Source of the DNA: an uncultured bacterium
GTDB lineage: Bacteria > Latescibacterota > UBA2968 > UBA8231
DNA length: 42,895 nucleotides
Assembly (NCBI GenBank): GCA_937942165.1
Contig: CALDFW010000031.1
Coordinates: forward strand, 1 to 42,895
Direction: 5' to 3'
Each line of letters begins with the position of its first letter. Position 1 is the first letter of the stretch. The notes under the pieces are model-generated. The model ran no database searches. It was not told where the DNA came from and saw only the letters and a list, made by a program, of their open reading frames with translations. Position numbers and translations under genes: made by a program. This document shows positions 31,144 through 40,265 of the stretch, one piece after another.

Positions 31144-31746
31144 ATGAGCAAAGCGCGTTCTTTAACGCTTGTCCTGATTTGCGCACTCGTGGTTTTACCA
31201 ACCGATGGTGAAGGTGCACAAAACAAAAGGGAGAAATGGTACACCTACTGGGGGCTGGGAGGCGCAGATCCAACCTACCCAAGTGAAGTGGGATCTTTGC
31301 TCGACCTAATGGGCGCCCTACCTGGCGTAGATCGCACGCGCATGAGCATGGATCTACTCGGTTTTTACGTGCCCATGAGTAGCAAAATGCTAGCAGGCGT
31401 TGTCGTTAATGCGAGTGCGGACCGCCTAGACTACGGCGACGAAGACTGGATGCAGGTCAACCTTTACACCTATGCCGCTAGCGCCCAGTACTACGCGCGC
31501 CAAGTTGGACAGGGCCTATTTGGTCGTCTCGATATCGGCCTAGCGGCCGCCAATGTATCCTACGATATTGAGGGAGACACCGAAGACGAAACCTCCGATT
31601 CGGGCATCGGCATGCTCGTAGGAATTGGCTACGCCTATCCAATACTGTCTGGAACGCGCATTGCGTTCAACCTTAACTACGCCATGCGAACCATCGAAGA
31701 GGAAGCCTACTCCACCGTCGGCTTTTCCGTCGGCGGACTCTTTTAA
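31144..31746 (+). CDS. Small outer-membrane beta-barrel-like protein
   Basis: 200 aa; strong GGAGG precedes the ATG. Signal peptide about residues 1-25 (LVLICALVVLPTDGEGAQ). The rest alternates short aromatic beta-strands and turns: YTYWGLGGADP, RMSMDLLGFYVP, LAGVVVNASADRLDYG, NLYTYAASAQYYAR, GIGMLVGIGYAYPIL, IAFNLNYAMR, and a final STVGFSVGGLF ending in Phe, the classical outer-membrane barrel C terminus. It would form an 8-strand barrel similar in size to OmpW/OmpX-type proteins; no family assigned. It starts 16 bases before the GH20-like gene, so they are co-transcribed. Confidence 0.75.
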   Translation: MSKARSLTLVLICALVVLPTDGEGAQNKREKWYTYWGLGGADPTYPSEVGSLLDLMGALPGVDRTRMSMDLLGFYVPMSSKMLAGVVVNASADRLDYGDEDWMQVNLYTYAASAQYYARQVGQGLFGRLDIGLAAANVSYDIEGDTEDETSDSGIGMLVGIGYAYPILSGTRIAFNLNYAMRTIEEEAYSTVGFSVGGLF

Positions 31747-31761
31747 AGGAAGATCTCTTCT

Positions 31762-33729
31762 ATGGATACCGTAGAGTGGCTCAGCCATCTGCTTCCCTGC
31801 CCCAAAGAGCTAAGCGTTGACGACAGCATAGAGATTGAACGGGCCCATCTGGCCATCGAAATTGCAGGCGCTGCAAATACGCTAGTCGAACAGGCCGCAG
31901 CCGAACTGCGCGACCTGCTGCCTTCCCAAGGTGAAACGGCCCGGCGCGACCCATCCTTTGTCGTCACGCTCGGCATACCCAATTCCCAAGGTCGTCTGGG
32001 ATCCATATCCATCGACGTCGACTTCCTGCGCTCATGTCCCAACGCAGAGCAGGCTTATTTGATCCAACCCGTCGGCCGAGACGGACTAGCCATCGCGGCC
32101 CTAGACGGGCGCGGCCTCTATTACGGTGCATCTACGCTGCGCCAGCTGCTCAACGTTTCGCTCTCTGCCGAGCGAATTCTCGTCCCCCTCGTGCACGTGC
32201 GCGACTGGCCCGATCTATCCGAACGCGGCCTGTGGAACTTTCCAGACGAGCAGAACTGGATCCCCTGGATGGCCGATATGAAGCTCAACTTCGGCAAGAT
32301 GGTCGCCACGCAGCTGGCCCCCATCCAGCGCGGACAGCCCAATTCGGCCACCATCGATCGCGATCTCATGCTCGAAAGTCGGCGGCGGGCCTTCAACTAT
32401 TCGCCGTTTATCCTACACCTCAACTTTTTGCACGGCTACGGTCTCTACCAAGCCTACCCCGAGCTGGCCGGACGCGGGGACAGCGCCCTGACGGGCCGCT
32501 ACTTTGCCCATAAAGAAGGCAACCAGCACCGCGCCCCCTGCGCTTCGCAGCCGGTGCTCGTCGACATTCTCTGCGAGTGGATGGAATCCATCGCCGCTCA
32601 AGACGGACTCGACATCAGCTGCTGGCTCAGCGAACGACCGGGTCAGTGCGCCTGCCAAGCGTGCACGGCCGAGGGCCAGTTTGTCCTCGAGGCGCGCGCC
32701 TTTGTCCGCGCCTGGGAGCGCGCGCGCCAGACCTACCCGGATTTGGAGATCCGCATTTTCCTTTCGACGACTACGCTCGAGCGCGACTGGCGCGTGCTGG
32801 CCGAGCTGCCGCCCGAAGTGAAAATCGAGCGGGCCTGCGCCATGGGTCTCGAACGCGTTACGCACGCCCCTCGCGACCTCTTTGCCAACCCGCTCTACGA
32901 TAGCTACGCGCGCCAAGGGCGCTGGATTGCCAGCTACGACGTGCCCGTGGGCGTTAACGGCGACGTCGACACGCCAGAATTTAAGCTACCCCAGCACGCC
33001 GCCCACCGCGTGCACGACTACGTGGAACAAATGCACGAACGCGGCTATCAGGGTGCCTACGGCATGATTGCCTGGGCCCACTTTGCGCGCGAAACCGACG
33101 GGTTCAATATTGCCGCACTGGCCGAGTGGTCGTGGAACCGACGCGGCCGCACGACGCGTCAGCTCGCCGTGGCATGGGCCACGCGCATCGGCCTGCAAAA
33201 AGCCGACGCCTTTGCCGACTGGTCGGAAATAATGGGTCCCATCGCCTTCGACGTATACGACTCGGACTTTCCCGTAGCCTATTCTCAGGACCGGATGATC
33301 GAACTCGTGCATCAGCGCCAGCGGCCCTACTTGGGCGAAGGCCTCTTTCGCTACTACGCCACGCCGGACGCGTTCTCGGAAAAGCGCGCTCAACTGGCGC
33401 AGGCCGAGCAGATCGCAGCCGACCTGCCCGAAGCCTACGGCTTGGAGACCTCTATCTTAGCCAGCTATATCGATCTGGCCGAGACCATCTGGCACATTGC
33501 CGAATGGGTGGCAACAAAGGAACTGGCCGACGTTGAGGAACAGCAGGTGTTGGGAGAGTACGTCACCGCGCTCAAGGCAAGCGGGGCGCGCAACGTAGAG
33601 GCTATTGGCGCCTGGCGTTTACACCTAGGACCCGAACCCTGGCACCAGCGCGTATACGACGCCATCGGGGGAACCAAGCGCACCGTGCAAGAGATTACAC
33701 GCTTTGTCGAAGAGCGCTACGCGTATTGA
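31762..33729 (+). CDS. Glycoside-hydrolase-family-20-like protein (N-terminal GH20b domain)
   Basis: 655 aa, no signal peptide. The first ~130 residues resemble the GH20b/alpha-glucuronidase-N zincin-like domain that precedes many hexosaminidases (LPCPKELSVDDSIEIE, then GLAIAALDGRGLYYGASTLRQLL). The middle begins VRDWPDLSERGLWNFPDEQN like a TIM barrel; it contains GLDISCWLSERPGQCACQAC, where C296-x-C298-xx-C301 could bind a metal. Later segments such as VKIERACAMGLERVTHAP and GYQGAYGMIAWAHFARETDG look like barrel strands. The Asp-Glu catalytic pair of GH20 could not be placed by eye, so the enzyme class is tentative; DUF4838-type or GH84-like relatives are alternatives. It probably acts on amino-sugar or uronic-acid chains. 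Co-transcribed with the small barrel-like protein gene. Confidence 0.72.
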   Translation: MDTVEWLSHLLPCPKELSVDDSIEIERAHLAIEIAGAANTLVEQAAAELRDLLPSQGETARRDPSFVVTLGIPNSQGRLGSISIDVDFLRSCPNAEQAYLIQPVGRDGLAIAALDGRGLYYGASTLRQLLNVSLSAERILVPLVHVRDWPDLSERGLWNFPDEQNWIPWMADMKLNFGKMVATQLAPIQRGQPNSATIDRDLMLESRRRAFNYSPFILHLNFLHGYGLYQAYPELAGRGDSALTGRYFAHKEGNQHRAPCASQPVLVDILCEWMESIAAQDGLDISCWLSERPGQCACQACTAEGQFVLEARAFVRAWERARQTYPDLEIRIFLSTTTLERDWRVLAELPPEVKIERACAMGLERVTHAPRDLFANPLYDSYARQGRWIASYDVPVGVNGDVDTPEFKLPQHAAHRVHDYVEQMHERGYQGAYGMIAWAHFARETDGFNIAALAEWSWNRRGRTTRQLAVAWATRIGLQKADAFADWSEIMGPIAFDVYDSDFPVAYSQDRMIELVHQRQRPYLGEGLFRYYATPDAFSEKRAQLAQAEQIAADLPEAYGLETSILASYIDLAETIWHIAEWVATKELADVEEQQVLGEYVTALKASGARNVEAIGAWRLHLGPEPWHQRVYDAIGGTKRTVQEITRFVEERYAY

Positions 33730-33845
33730 ACCATGGAAACGCTATGAACAAAATGCACATAACGCCGGATGATTCGTCCATTGTCGTAAACGAAGATGAG
33801 TAAGAGACCAAGAAACTATAAACGGAACAAACGTTGAGTTGAATA

Positions 33846-34604
33846 ATGGATAATACACTGCTCGATAAAGGCTTTACACCACAACCACTAAATGCAACAC
33901 ACTATCGGGAGCTAGACGATAACGGTTTCACTATACTAGAAAACGTTATCGACACAGCGTGGCTACACCAACTGCGCGAGAGGTTCGAAGATCTCGTCAA
34001 ATCGGAAGGTGAAAGGGGGGGCATAGAGGCTGGACAGATGAAAGGGGTCCGTCGCCTCGCCGACTTGGTTAACAAAGGCGAAGTCTTTGACGATATCTAC
34101 GTACACCCCTCCCTATTGACCGCAGCTTTACACATATTCCAACAGCCGTTTAAACTCGGCTCGCTCAACGGCCACGATCCCTTGCCCAACGATGGTTTGC
34201 AGGTTCTACACGGTGACGGCCCGCCTCCCGCGACCCCTGATGGTCCTTTTACTGTGGTTAATTCAATGTGGATGCTCGACGACTTTACTCGGGAAAATGG
34301 AGCCACGCGCATTGTACCCGGAACACATCGCAAAACAGAGAATATTGACGATTGTATTGACGACCGCATGGCCGATCATCCCAAACAGATTCACTTAGAA
34401 GGACCGGCAGGATCCGTCGCCGTGTTTAACGGCAGCATTTGGCACGGTTCGTACATCAATCGTTCAAGTCGTCCTCGCCGCACGTTGCATTGTGCATTCT
34501 TCTCGCGCGAACGCAAACAGCAAACCGACCAACGCGCGCATTTGCGTCCTGAAACAGCCGATCGCCTCTCTCCCCTAGCTCGCTATATTCTCGACGTTGA
34601 TTAG
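33846..34604 (+). CDS. Phytanoyl-CoA dioxygenase (PhyH) family protein, divergent copy
   Basis: 252 aa. PhyH-family Fe(II)/2-oxoglutarate oxygenase of a different subgroup from the two long paralogues. Iron ligands are probably His122 and Asp124 in LQVLHGDGP and the distal His200 in IWHGSYINRS, followed by a basic segment RPRRTLHCAF for 2-oxoglutarate. Core strands include FTVVNSMWMLDDFTRENG and RIVPGTHRK. The N-terminal helix FTILENVIDTAWLHQLRERF is typical. Substrate unknown. A GTTGAG lies upstream of the ATG as a weak ribosome binding site. The preceding 116-base gap contains only a 19-codon ORF and the gene may have its own promoter. About 260 bases without recognised features follow before the ABC transporter operon. 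Confidence 0.9.
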   Translation: MDNTLLDKGFTPQPLNATHYRELDDNGFTILENVIDTAWLHQLRERFEDLVKSEGERGGIEAGQMKGVRRLADLVNKGEVFDDIYVHPSLLTAALHIFQQPFKLGSLNGHDPLPNDGLQVLHGDGPPPATPDGPFTVVNSMWMLDDFTRENGATRIVPGTHRKTENIDDCIDDRMADHPKQIHLEGPAGSVAVFNGSIWHGSYINRSSRPRRTLHCAFFSRERKQQTDQRAHLRPETADRLSPLARYILDVD

Positions 34605-34866
34605 CTAAAAGACGTTCGTTAATAGCGACGTCAAGAGATACGCTTAGCAGAATAATCTAATCCGCTTTAAGGGCATTGAGTACAACAAACATCTACGCCC
34701 AGACGCCTTCGCGCGATTGGCTAAAATTTCGCGTGTAAATGGTCACCCCCATCATCCCCAATTCCAAACAACCTTGTTGAAGACGACAGTTTATCATCTC
34801 AGTTGAATAAATGGTAATAGTCTATACGTTCTGCTGGGCTTTATTCATTCTCTTTGGGACGGAAAG

Positions 34867-35550
34867 ATGACTACTACTCAGTCTGAAAATGCTCAGTATG
34901 CGCTCAGCATCTCCTCGGCGAGAAAATCCTTCGGGACCGTGCAGGTGCTCAAGGGTGTGGATTTGGGTATTGAACCAGGTGAAAGAATTGCCCTGATGGG
35001 CCCAAGCGGAAGCGGTAAATCCACTCTATTAAATTGCATTTCTGGTATTGAGAAGCTGGATTCTGGCACTATTACACTGCACGGTCAGGTAATAAGCGAC
35101 CTTGACGGAGGTGGCTTAGAGAAGTTGCGACGAGAATCCATTGGCTACGTATTCCAGTCTTTTCACCTATTACCTACTCTGACCGCTTTTGAGAATATTG
35201 AACTACCGGCCCAGCTCATCAATATGCCCAAAGACGAGCGCAGAGAAAAAGTCTATCACATGCTCAAATCAGTCGGGCTCTCTCATCGATCAGATCACAA
35301 ACCCGATGCCCTGAGCGGAGGCGAGCGTCAGAGGGTGGCCATTGGCCGTGCATTGATTCACAGCCCAGGCCTCGTTCTGGCCGATGAACCGACCGGCAGT
35401 TTGGATACTCAGAGCGGCGAGGACGTGCTCGCTTTATTGGAGAAGCTGTCCGTTGATCAGGGCGTGGCTCTCCTAATGGTTACCCATGATCGTTCCTCCG
35501 CCCGTATTTGCAATCGGGTGATATCGATCCAAGACGGTCTGTTGATCTAG
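34867..35550 (+). CDS. ABC transporter ATP-binding protein (LolD/MacB/FtsE type)
   Basis: 227 aa. Walker A GPSGSGKS at residues 45-52, Q-loop Gln97 in YVFQSFHLLPTLTAFEN, signature LSGGERQR (149-156), Walker B LVLADEPTG with Glu174, D-loop GSLDTQSG, H-loop MVTHDRS. The FHLLPTLTAFENIELP stretch is typical of the type VII (LolCDE/MacAB/FtsEX) group that works by mechanotransmission on periplasmic substrates such as lipoproteins. It pairs with the FtsX-type permease that begins 17 bases later and with an AttH/CrtC-like protein. Confidence 0.95.
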   Translation: MTTTQSENAQYALSISSARKSFGTVQVLKGVDLGIEPGERIALMGPSGSGKSTLLNCISGIEKLDSGTITLHGQVISDLDGGGLEKLRRESIGYVFQSFHLLPTLTAFENIELPAQLINMPKDERREKVYHMLKSVGLSHRSDHKPDALSGGERQRVAIGRALIHSPGLVLADEPTGSLDTQSGEDVLALLEKLSVDQGVALLMVTHDRSSARICNRVISIQDGLLI

Positions 35551-35567
35551 GAAATACAAGTCTCTCT

Positions 35568-38144
35568 ATGCTCTACCTTCGACTCGCAGCACTTATCCTT
35601 GTCCGAACGACCGTCAGACACTGGCGGGAGAAAATAGGAAGTTATCTATTGCTCCTAGCTATCGTCGCAGTTGGCGTCGGTGCATTCAATGGAATACGGC
35701 AGGCCAGTCGATCTGCATCCGCTAATTTTGGATTGTTCAACCAGGCCATCTCGGGGCAGAGTGATTTCCTGATTGAATCCCCCACCAAGACGCTGAGTGC
35801 GGACGTCCTTTACAGTCTCGGGCCCTTATCCGGTGATCCAGATTGGCATCTCGTGCCGGTAATCGAAGGTTCAATCACATCGTTAGATGGAGACGGAGAG
35901 CCACAGCAGCAGCTCAGATTGGTTGGACTCGACCTAATGGGTCTGGCCAACTTGCCCAATCTGAGCGAAGCGAAGTTTGATTTTGGCGAGGATGAGCTGA
36001 CCTGGTACGATTGGCTGGGCAGCGAGAACTCGGTTTGGATCGGCCGCAAAACCGCAGAAAAGCTGGGATTTGATGAAGGAGAAGCAATCAAGTTCATTGC
36101 CAGTGGACGGATGCGAGAAATGGTGGTCCGAAAAATAATCGGGGTGGAATCTTCCTCTTTTCCCGATGATCTGGTCATTGCCGACCTTCCAACGGCCCAG
36201 CTCTTACTCAGTCGCCCCAATGAGCTCAGCCGGATCGAGGTCATTATCGACCGGCCTGAGTTACGAGAGAACGTCGATTATCTGGAGACAATAAAAAGTC
36301 GGATAGCTCGTTATTTACCCGAAAACCTTGCGGTTCAGCCCACCCAAAACCGGGCGGCCGACCGGGCGGCCATCACCGCGGCATTTCGCCTAAACCTTAC
36401 CATACTCTCTCTGATTGCCATTCTAGTCGGGGCTTATCTCATTCTCCAAGCGCTAGATGCTGCCGTTGTGCGCCGACGTTCCGAAGTGGCCACGCTCATA
36501 TCCTTAGGGGTTAGCCGTGGCGTCCTTTTTCTGACGTTTCTATTGGAATCTGCGGTGATTGGATCCATTGGCTCCGTCATCGGCATAGGGGTCGGCTGGC
36601 TTTTCGCCTACCTCTCCGCTCAGATGCTGGCAGATACGGTAAATGCCCTTTACTTCGCGACCACGATCGAGGCCATTTCTCTTACCTGGATGGACTGTGT
36701 CTTCGGGCTGTGTCTGGGGTTTTCGTTCACCCTGCTAGCCGGTTGGCTACCTGCAAGGGATGCTATGCAAACACCGCCTGCACAGGTGCTTTCCCGCGGC
36801 GACTGGTCTCCCGGTTTTTCGTGGCTGCGCAACCGTTGGATCGGAACAGTTCTCTTGGTCCTAGGTAGCCTTTTGCTACTGCTTCCTCCCTTTCCTCTAG
36901 AGGCCGGTGGAAAGATGGCCGTGGGGGGCTTTCTTGCCGCTGGATGTTGGATACTGGGAGCGGCCCTTCTGTCCGGTCATCTATTGGTCGGACTGGCCGG
37001 TCTTTTGCGGTCTTTTTCTTCAAGTCCAACGAGCCGTCTGGCCTGCAGTCGATTACACGACGGCTCGAGCCGGCATCGACTAGCCGTTGCCGGCCTAGTC
37101 GTCGCGGTGGGTATGGTGACGGGCATGTTTCAAATGGTAGACAGCTTCAGAGGTACGATTGAGCAATGGTTTAACGTCCGTTTCCAAGCAGAACTCTACA
37201 TCTCGGAGCGAGGCGTAACGGGTGCGGGAACAATCAACGGCATAGACCCCTCCGTTATGAGTGAACTCGTTCAAGACGAAACTATCGCCTATGCCGATAT
37301 CGTATACGTATCCTACGCGAATCCTCCAGAGGGGATTACCGTACTATCCGGAGTGGACATGGAGGCTTGGAGCACAACGATCCGACAGCTTTGGTTAAAG
37401 CCACCCGGCTCACTCGAGCCCGTTGAGGGATCCGAGCCTGCGCTAATCAGCGAGACCTTTGCTCGGCGCTTTGGCTTGCTTGAAGGGGGCTCCATAGAGC
37501 TAGAGACCACAACGGGTAAAAAGAGCGTTTCTCCGATCGGCATCTATTCAGACTATGGGAACGAATTCGGCACGGCGGCCGTAGATATTTCAACATGGAA
37601 AGAGTGGACCCAGTCCGAACGCCCCATTAATGTCAGTCTCTACCTAAACGAAGGGAGCGATATAAACGGCGTGAGGGATCGCCTGCGCCTGTCATATCCC
37701 GGGCTCGATGTGCGCAATGCCGCTGAACTGCGCGGTGTGGCGCTGGACATTTTTGAGCAGACGTTCAAAGCAACTTCAGCACTCAACGGAATTGGTTTGG
37801 TCGTCGCATTTGCCGGGTTGCTCTTGGGTTTACTCGCCATTTTTGATGAATCTTCCCGTACCTGGCTCACGCTTCGTCATCTCGGTTTCAGCAAAAATCA
37901 GTTTTTACTCTCTGCCGGCCTCGAAGGAGCGGGTATTGGTCTTGGAGCTTGGATAAGCGGCTCTCTCGTCGGGCTGGCGCTTGGATGGCTGCTGATATTT
38001 GTGATCAACGTGCAGAGCTTTGGCTGGACTCTGCGGTGGCAGGTTCCAATGGCCGATTTTTTAACCTTTGGTAGCCTGCTCGTCATCGCCGGATTCTTGT
38101 CCGGACTCCTCGCGGCCACGTATTGGAGTCATAAGAACAAATGA
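35568..38144 (+). CDS. FtsX/MacB-type ABC transporter permease with two FtsX domains
   Basis: 858 aa from the ATG at 35568; the track start (35508) lies inside the ATPase gene, so the later start is preferred. The N terminus has a membrane helix (SYLLLLAIVAVGVGAFNGIRQ) followed by a large periplasmic domain (~residues 45-270). Then come several helices around 275-430 (LTILSLIAILVGAYLILQAL, VIGSIGSVIGIGVGWLFAYL), two more near 440-490, a second periplasmic domain, and a C-terminal helix set (LVVAFAGLLLGLLAIFDESS, GSLVGLALGWLLIFVI). This is the ~10-helix, two-FtsX-domain permease layout. It would transmit ATP hydrolysis to periplasmic lipid or lipoprotein handling. Its stop overlaps the next gene by ATGA. 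Arg-rich cytoplasmic loop RRRSEVATLISLGVSRG contacts the ATPase. Confidence 0.92.
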   Translation: MLYLRLAALILVRTTVRHWREKIGSYLLLLAIVAVGVGAFNGIRQASRSASANFGLFNQAISGQSDFLIESPTKTLSADVLYSLGPLSGDPDWHLVPVIEGSITSLDGDGEPQQQLRLVGLDLMGLANLPNLSEAKFDFGEDELTWYDWLGSENSVWIGRKTAEKLGFDEGEAIKFIASGRMREMVVRKIIGVESSSFPDDLVIADLPTAQLLLSRPNELSRIEVIIDRPELRENVDYLETIKSRIARYLPENLAVQPTQNRAADRAAITAAFRLNLTILSLIAILVGAYLILQALDAAVVRRRSEVATLISLGVSRGVLFLTFLLESAVIGSIGSVIGIGVGWLFAYLSAQMLADTVNALYFATTIEAISLTWMDCVFGLCLGFSFTLLAGWLPARDAMQTPPAQVLSRGDWSPGFSWLRNRWIGTVLLVLGSLLLLLPPFPLEAGGKMAVGGFLAAGCWILGAALLSGHLLVGLAGLLRSFSSSPTSRLACSRLHDGSSRHRLAVAGLVVAVGMVTGMFQMVDSFRGTIEQWFNVRFQAELYISERGVTGAGTINGIDPSVMSELVQDETIAYADIVYVSYANPPEGITVLSGVDMEAWSTTIRQLWLKPPGSLEPVEGSEPALISETFARRFGLLEGGSIELETTTGKKSVSPIGIYSDYGNEFGTAAVDISTWKEWTQSERPINVSLYLNEGSDINGVRDRLRLSYPGLDVRNAAELRGVALDIFEQTFKATSALNGIGLVVAFAGLLLGLLAIFDESSRTWLTLRHLGFSKNQFLLSAGLEGAGIGLGAWISGSLVGLALGWLLIFVINVQSFGWTLRWQVPMADFLTFGSLLVIAGFLSGLLAATYWSHKNK

Positions 38145-39271
38145 ACGTCTCTATTCTAATCTTACTCTCCTGTCCCTTGCTCGCATTTGCCGAGTGGATC
38201 GAAACGCCCGCTCAATCGTCGAAAGGCCATCTCGTTCCTGCCCCCGATTATGCGCCCAACTTTCCCAGAGACCATGGTTCCCATCCCGAGTACGGGATAG
38301 AGTGGTGGTACTGGGTTGGACACTTACAGTCTGCTGACGAGCAAAAAACGTTTGGATTTCAGTTCACCGTCTTCAGGATTGCCGGAGATGCTGAGAAGGC
38401 AGAAAATCAATTTGATGGGTTCTTTGGGAACCAAAATTTATTCCTCGTTCATTCCGCTCTCAGTGATCTGGAAAGCGGAGAATACCTCCATCTTGAGCGA
38501 GTTTACCGCGAGGGGTGGCAGGCAAGGGCCTCTTCCCAGACCCTCAATCTGAGCGTGGGAGGCATCCAAGCCCATTTGCTTTCAGGAGAAGAGGGTCAGC
38601 GAGTCGTTGCCCGATATAAAGAGGCAAATCGGTTGGAGCTGAGTTTTCGCCCGACTAAACCCTTGGTCCCCTTTGGGGATCGCGGCCTAAGCCGTAAGGG
38701 AGCAGACCCCGCCGCGGTCAGCTGGTACTGGTCCTATACCCGCTTACAGGCAGAGGGTATCCTCATTAGAGATGGAGTCGAGATTCCCGTCAAAGGAACT
38801 GCCTGGATGGATCATGAGATCTCTTCAAGCCAATTGGGTGGTGGATTAGAAGGCTGGGATTGGACGTGCATGCAGCTGGATGACGGAACCGAAATCAAAG
38901 CGTACCGGCTGAGAACAGGAGCAGGAGAGAGTGACCCATGGTCGGCCGTATACTGGATCGACGGCGAGGGTGGGACAGAACGCGTGTACGCGGACGGGTT
39001 TTCCTGGGAAGCGGAAGATTCATGGACCAGTCCCAATACCGGATTAGAATATCCAACGAGTGTAAAAGTTACCGCCGAGCATCCAGTTAGGGGAAAACAG
39101 ATTTTCCGTCTTCGCCCCTTATTAGACGGGCAGGAATTCACGGGTAATAGATCGGACAACGCATATTGGGAAGGCGCCTGTGAGGTGCTGAATGAACGGG
39201 GAGACCGGATCGGTAAAGCCTATCTCGAGCTTGCAGGCTATGGAGGCGGACTGGGGGCAAGGCTGAATTGA
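38141..39271 (+). CDS. AttH/CrtC-like secreted lipocalin-type protein of the ABC operon
   Basis: 376 aa; signal peptide about residues 1-17 (LILLSCPLLAFA). The family hallmark is the N-terminal EWWYWVGHLQ after HGSHPEYGIEW; further family segments are FGFQFTVFRIAG, VSWYWSYTRLQAEG, GTAWMDHEISSSQL, WDWTCMQLDDGTEIKAYRLR and NAYWEGACEV. It matches the AttH / carotenoid 1,2-hydratase (CrtC)-related group, a two-lipocalin fold. In known attEFGH-type operons this protein is encoded with an ABC ATPase and FtsX permeases, as here. Hydration of a carotenoid or other lipid is possible but catalytic function outside CrtC is not established. The ATG overlaps the permease's stop, so translation is coupled. 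Confidence 0.88.
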   Translation: MNVSILILLSCPLLAFAEWIETPAQSSKGHLVPAPDYAPNFPRDHGSHPEYGIEWWYWVGHLQSADEQKTFGFQFTVFRIAGDAEKAENQFDGFFGNQNLFLVHSALSDLESGEYLHLERVYREGWQARASSQTLNLSVGGIQAHLLSGEEGQRVVARYKEANRLELSFRPTKPLVPFGDRGLSRKGADPAAVSWYWSYTRLQAEGILIRDGVEIPVKGTAWMDHEISSSQLGGGLEGWDWTCMQLDDGTEIKAYRLRTGAGESDPWSAVYWIDGEGGTERVYADGFSWEAEDSWTSPNTGLEYPTSVKVTAEHPVRGKQIFRLRPLLDGQEFTGNRSDNAYWEGACEVLNERGDRIGKAYLELAGYGGGLGARLN

Positions 39272-39301
39272 CCCGTCTTGAGCCGACGAGTTAGAGGTTT
39301 T

Positions 39302-40216
39302 TTAGTGAGTGTGATCCCGAAACTCTCCCGCAAGGTCCATAAACAAATCACAAAATGCGTCGACCGTGTGCTCTATGGGCCTTGAGTAACCGCCCCCCAT
39401 AAAGATGAGCATGGGACAACCCATTGCCCGTCTCCACTGAATGACCTTTTGATTTCTAATTTTCATGCCGGATCGACTCAGCGCGAGTGTCCCTAGATGA
39501 TCCGTTGCCAAAGCATCGACACCAGCTTGAAAAAAGATCAGGTCGAAGCGCTCGCCCCTCAACTGATTCAAAACACCTTCGAGAGTCGCGATATAGTCGT
39601 CGTCTCCTGCATCTCTTTCAAACTCTACGTCCCAGTCACTCTTGGCTTTTTTAAAGGGAAAATTGCGTTTCCCGTGCAACGATACGGTGAATACTCTTTG
39701 ATCATCCTTAAAGATCTCAGCCGTTCCGTCTCCTTGATGAACATCGAGATCCAGAATGAGTATCCTGGAGATGGTATCCCTACGCAGAGCAGCTTCAGCA
39801 CAGATCGCTAGATCGTTGAAGATGCAATAACCCGAACCTTCACCGCGAAATGCATGATGCGTACCGCCTCCCAGATTCGCAGAGAAAAGGTCGCCGCTCA
39901 AGACAGAATTCAGCGCCTCTAACGATCCACCCGTCAGTCGCAAGGTCCGCTCAACCATTTCCCTTTTCCACGGTGATAGACCAATGCGCTTTATTTCTGA
40001 TTTGCTGAGGTCGTGATCTAAAAACCGCTGAACGTACGTTTCGTCATGCGCTAGCATGAGCTCCTCTGGACTGGCAAGCCTAGGCTTCTTCCAACGGATA
40101 AGGCACTGATGATCCAGGTATTTGATTGCTTCGTGAAGCTTGAGATATCGTTCGACTGGGAAATTGGCAGAAGGATCTAGTCCATCGGAGTAAATCGCAT
40201 CGTAATAGATATTCAA
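39302..40216 (-). CDS. Histone deacetylase superfamily hydrolase
   Basis: 304 aa. Zinc-dependent amidohydrolase related to acetylpolyamine and acetoin deacetylases. The active site is intact: His120/His121 in GGGTHHAFRGEGSGYC, zinc ligands Asp158 and His160 in LDLDVHQGDGTAEIF, Asp234 in QAGVDALATDHLG, and the transition-state region MGGGYSRP. The start is a TTG at 40216 with GAGAG upstream; no in-frame ATG lies near and the sequence NIYYDAIYSDG matches the first strand of the family. In bacteria the usual substrates are acetylated polyamines or small amides, not histones. The base composition looks lower in GC than the glycan-gene region. The DUF4345 gene on the same strand ends 49 bases upstream. 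Confidence 0.92.
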   Translation of the reverse strand: MNIYYDAIYSDGLDPSANFPVERYLKLHEAIKYLDHQCLIRWKKPRLASPEELMLAHDETYVQRFLDHDLSKSEIKRIGLSPWKREMVERTLRLTGGSLEALNSVLSGDLFSANLGGGTHHAFRGEGSGYCIFNDLAICAEAALRRDTISRILILDLDVHQGDGTAEIFKDDQRVFTVSLHGKRNFPFKKAKSDWDVEFERDAGDDDYIATLEGVLNQLRGERFDLIFFQAGVDALATDHLGTLALSRSGMKIRNQKVIQWRRAMGCPMLIFMGGGYSRPIEHTVDAFCDLFMDLAGEFRDHTH

Positions 40217-40265
40217 TATGATATTAGCTCTCTGAGTACATTGAACGCTTACGGACCATTCGGGA

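Noticed and set aside
33744-33803. A 19-codon ORF (MNKMHITPDDSS...) between the GH20-like gene and the PhyH gene
   Set aside because: Too short to judge, no convincing ribosome binding site or recognisable similarity; may be a chance ORF or decayed remnant.
34605-34866. Gap before the ABC operon checked for a tRNA, small ORF or insertion-sequence remnant
   Set aside because: Short open frames exist but none has a recognisable motif, terminal repeats or cloverleaf.
39272-39301. Possible terminator between AttH-like and deacetylase genes (CGTC-TTGAGCC-GACG, then T run)
   Set aside because: The stem is only four base pairs and the T run is about ten bases away; too weak to call.
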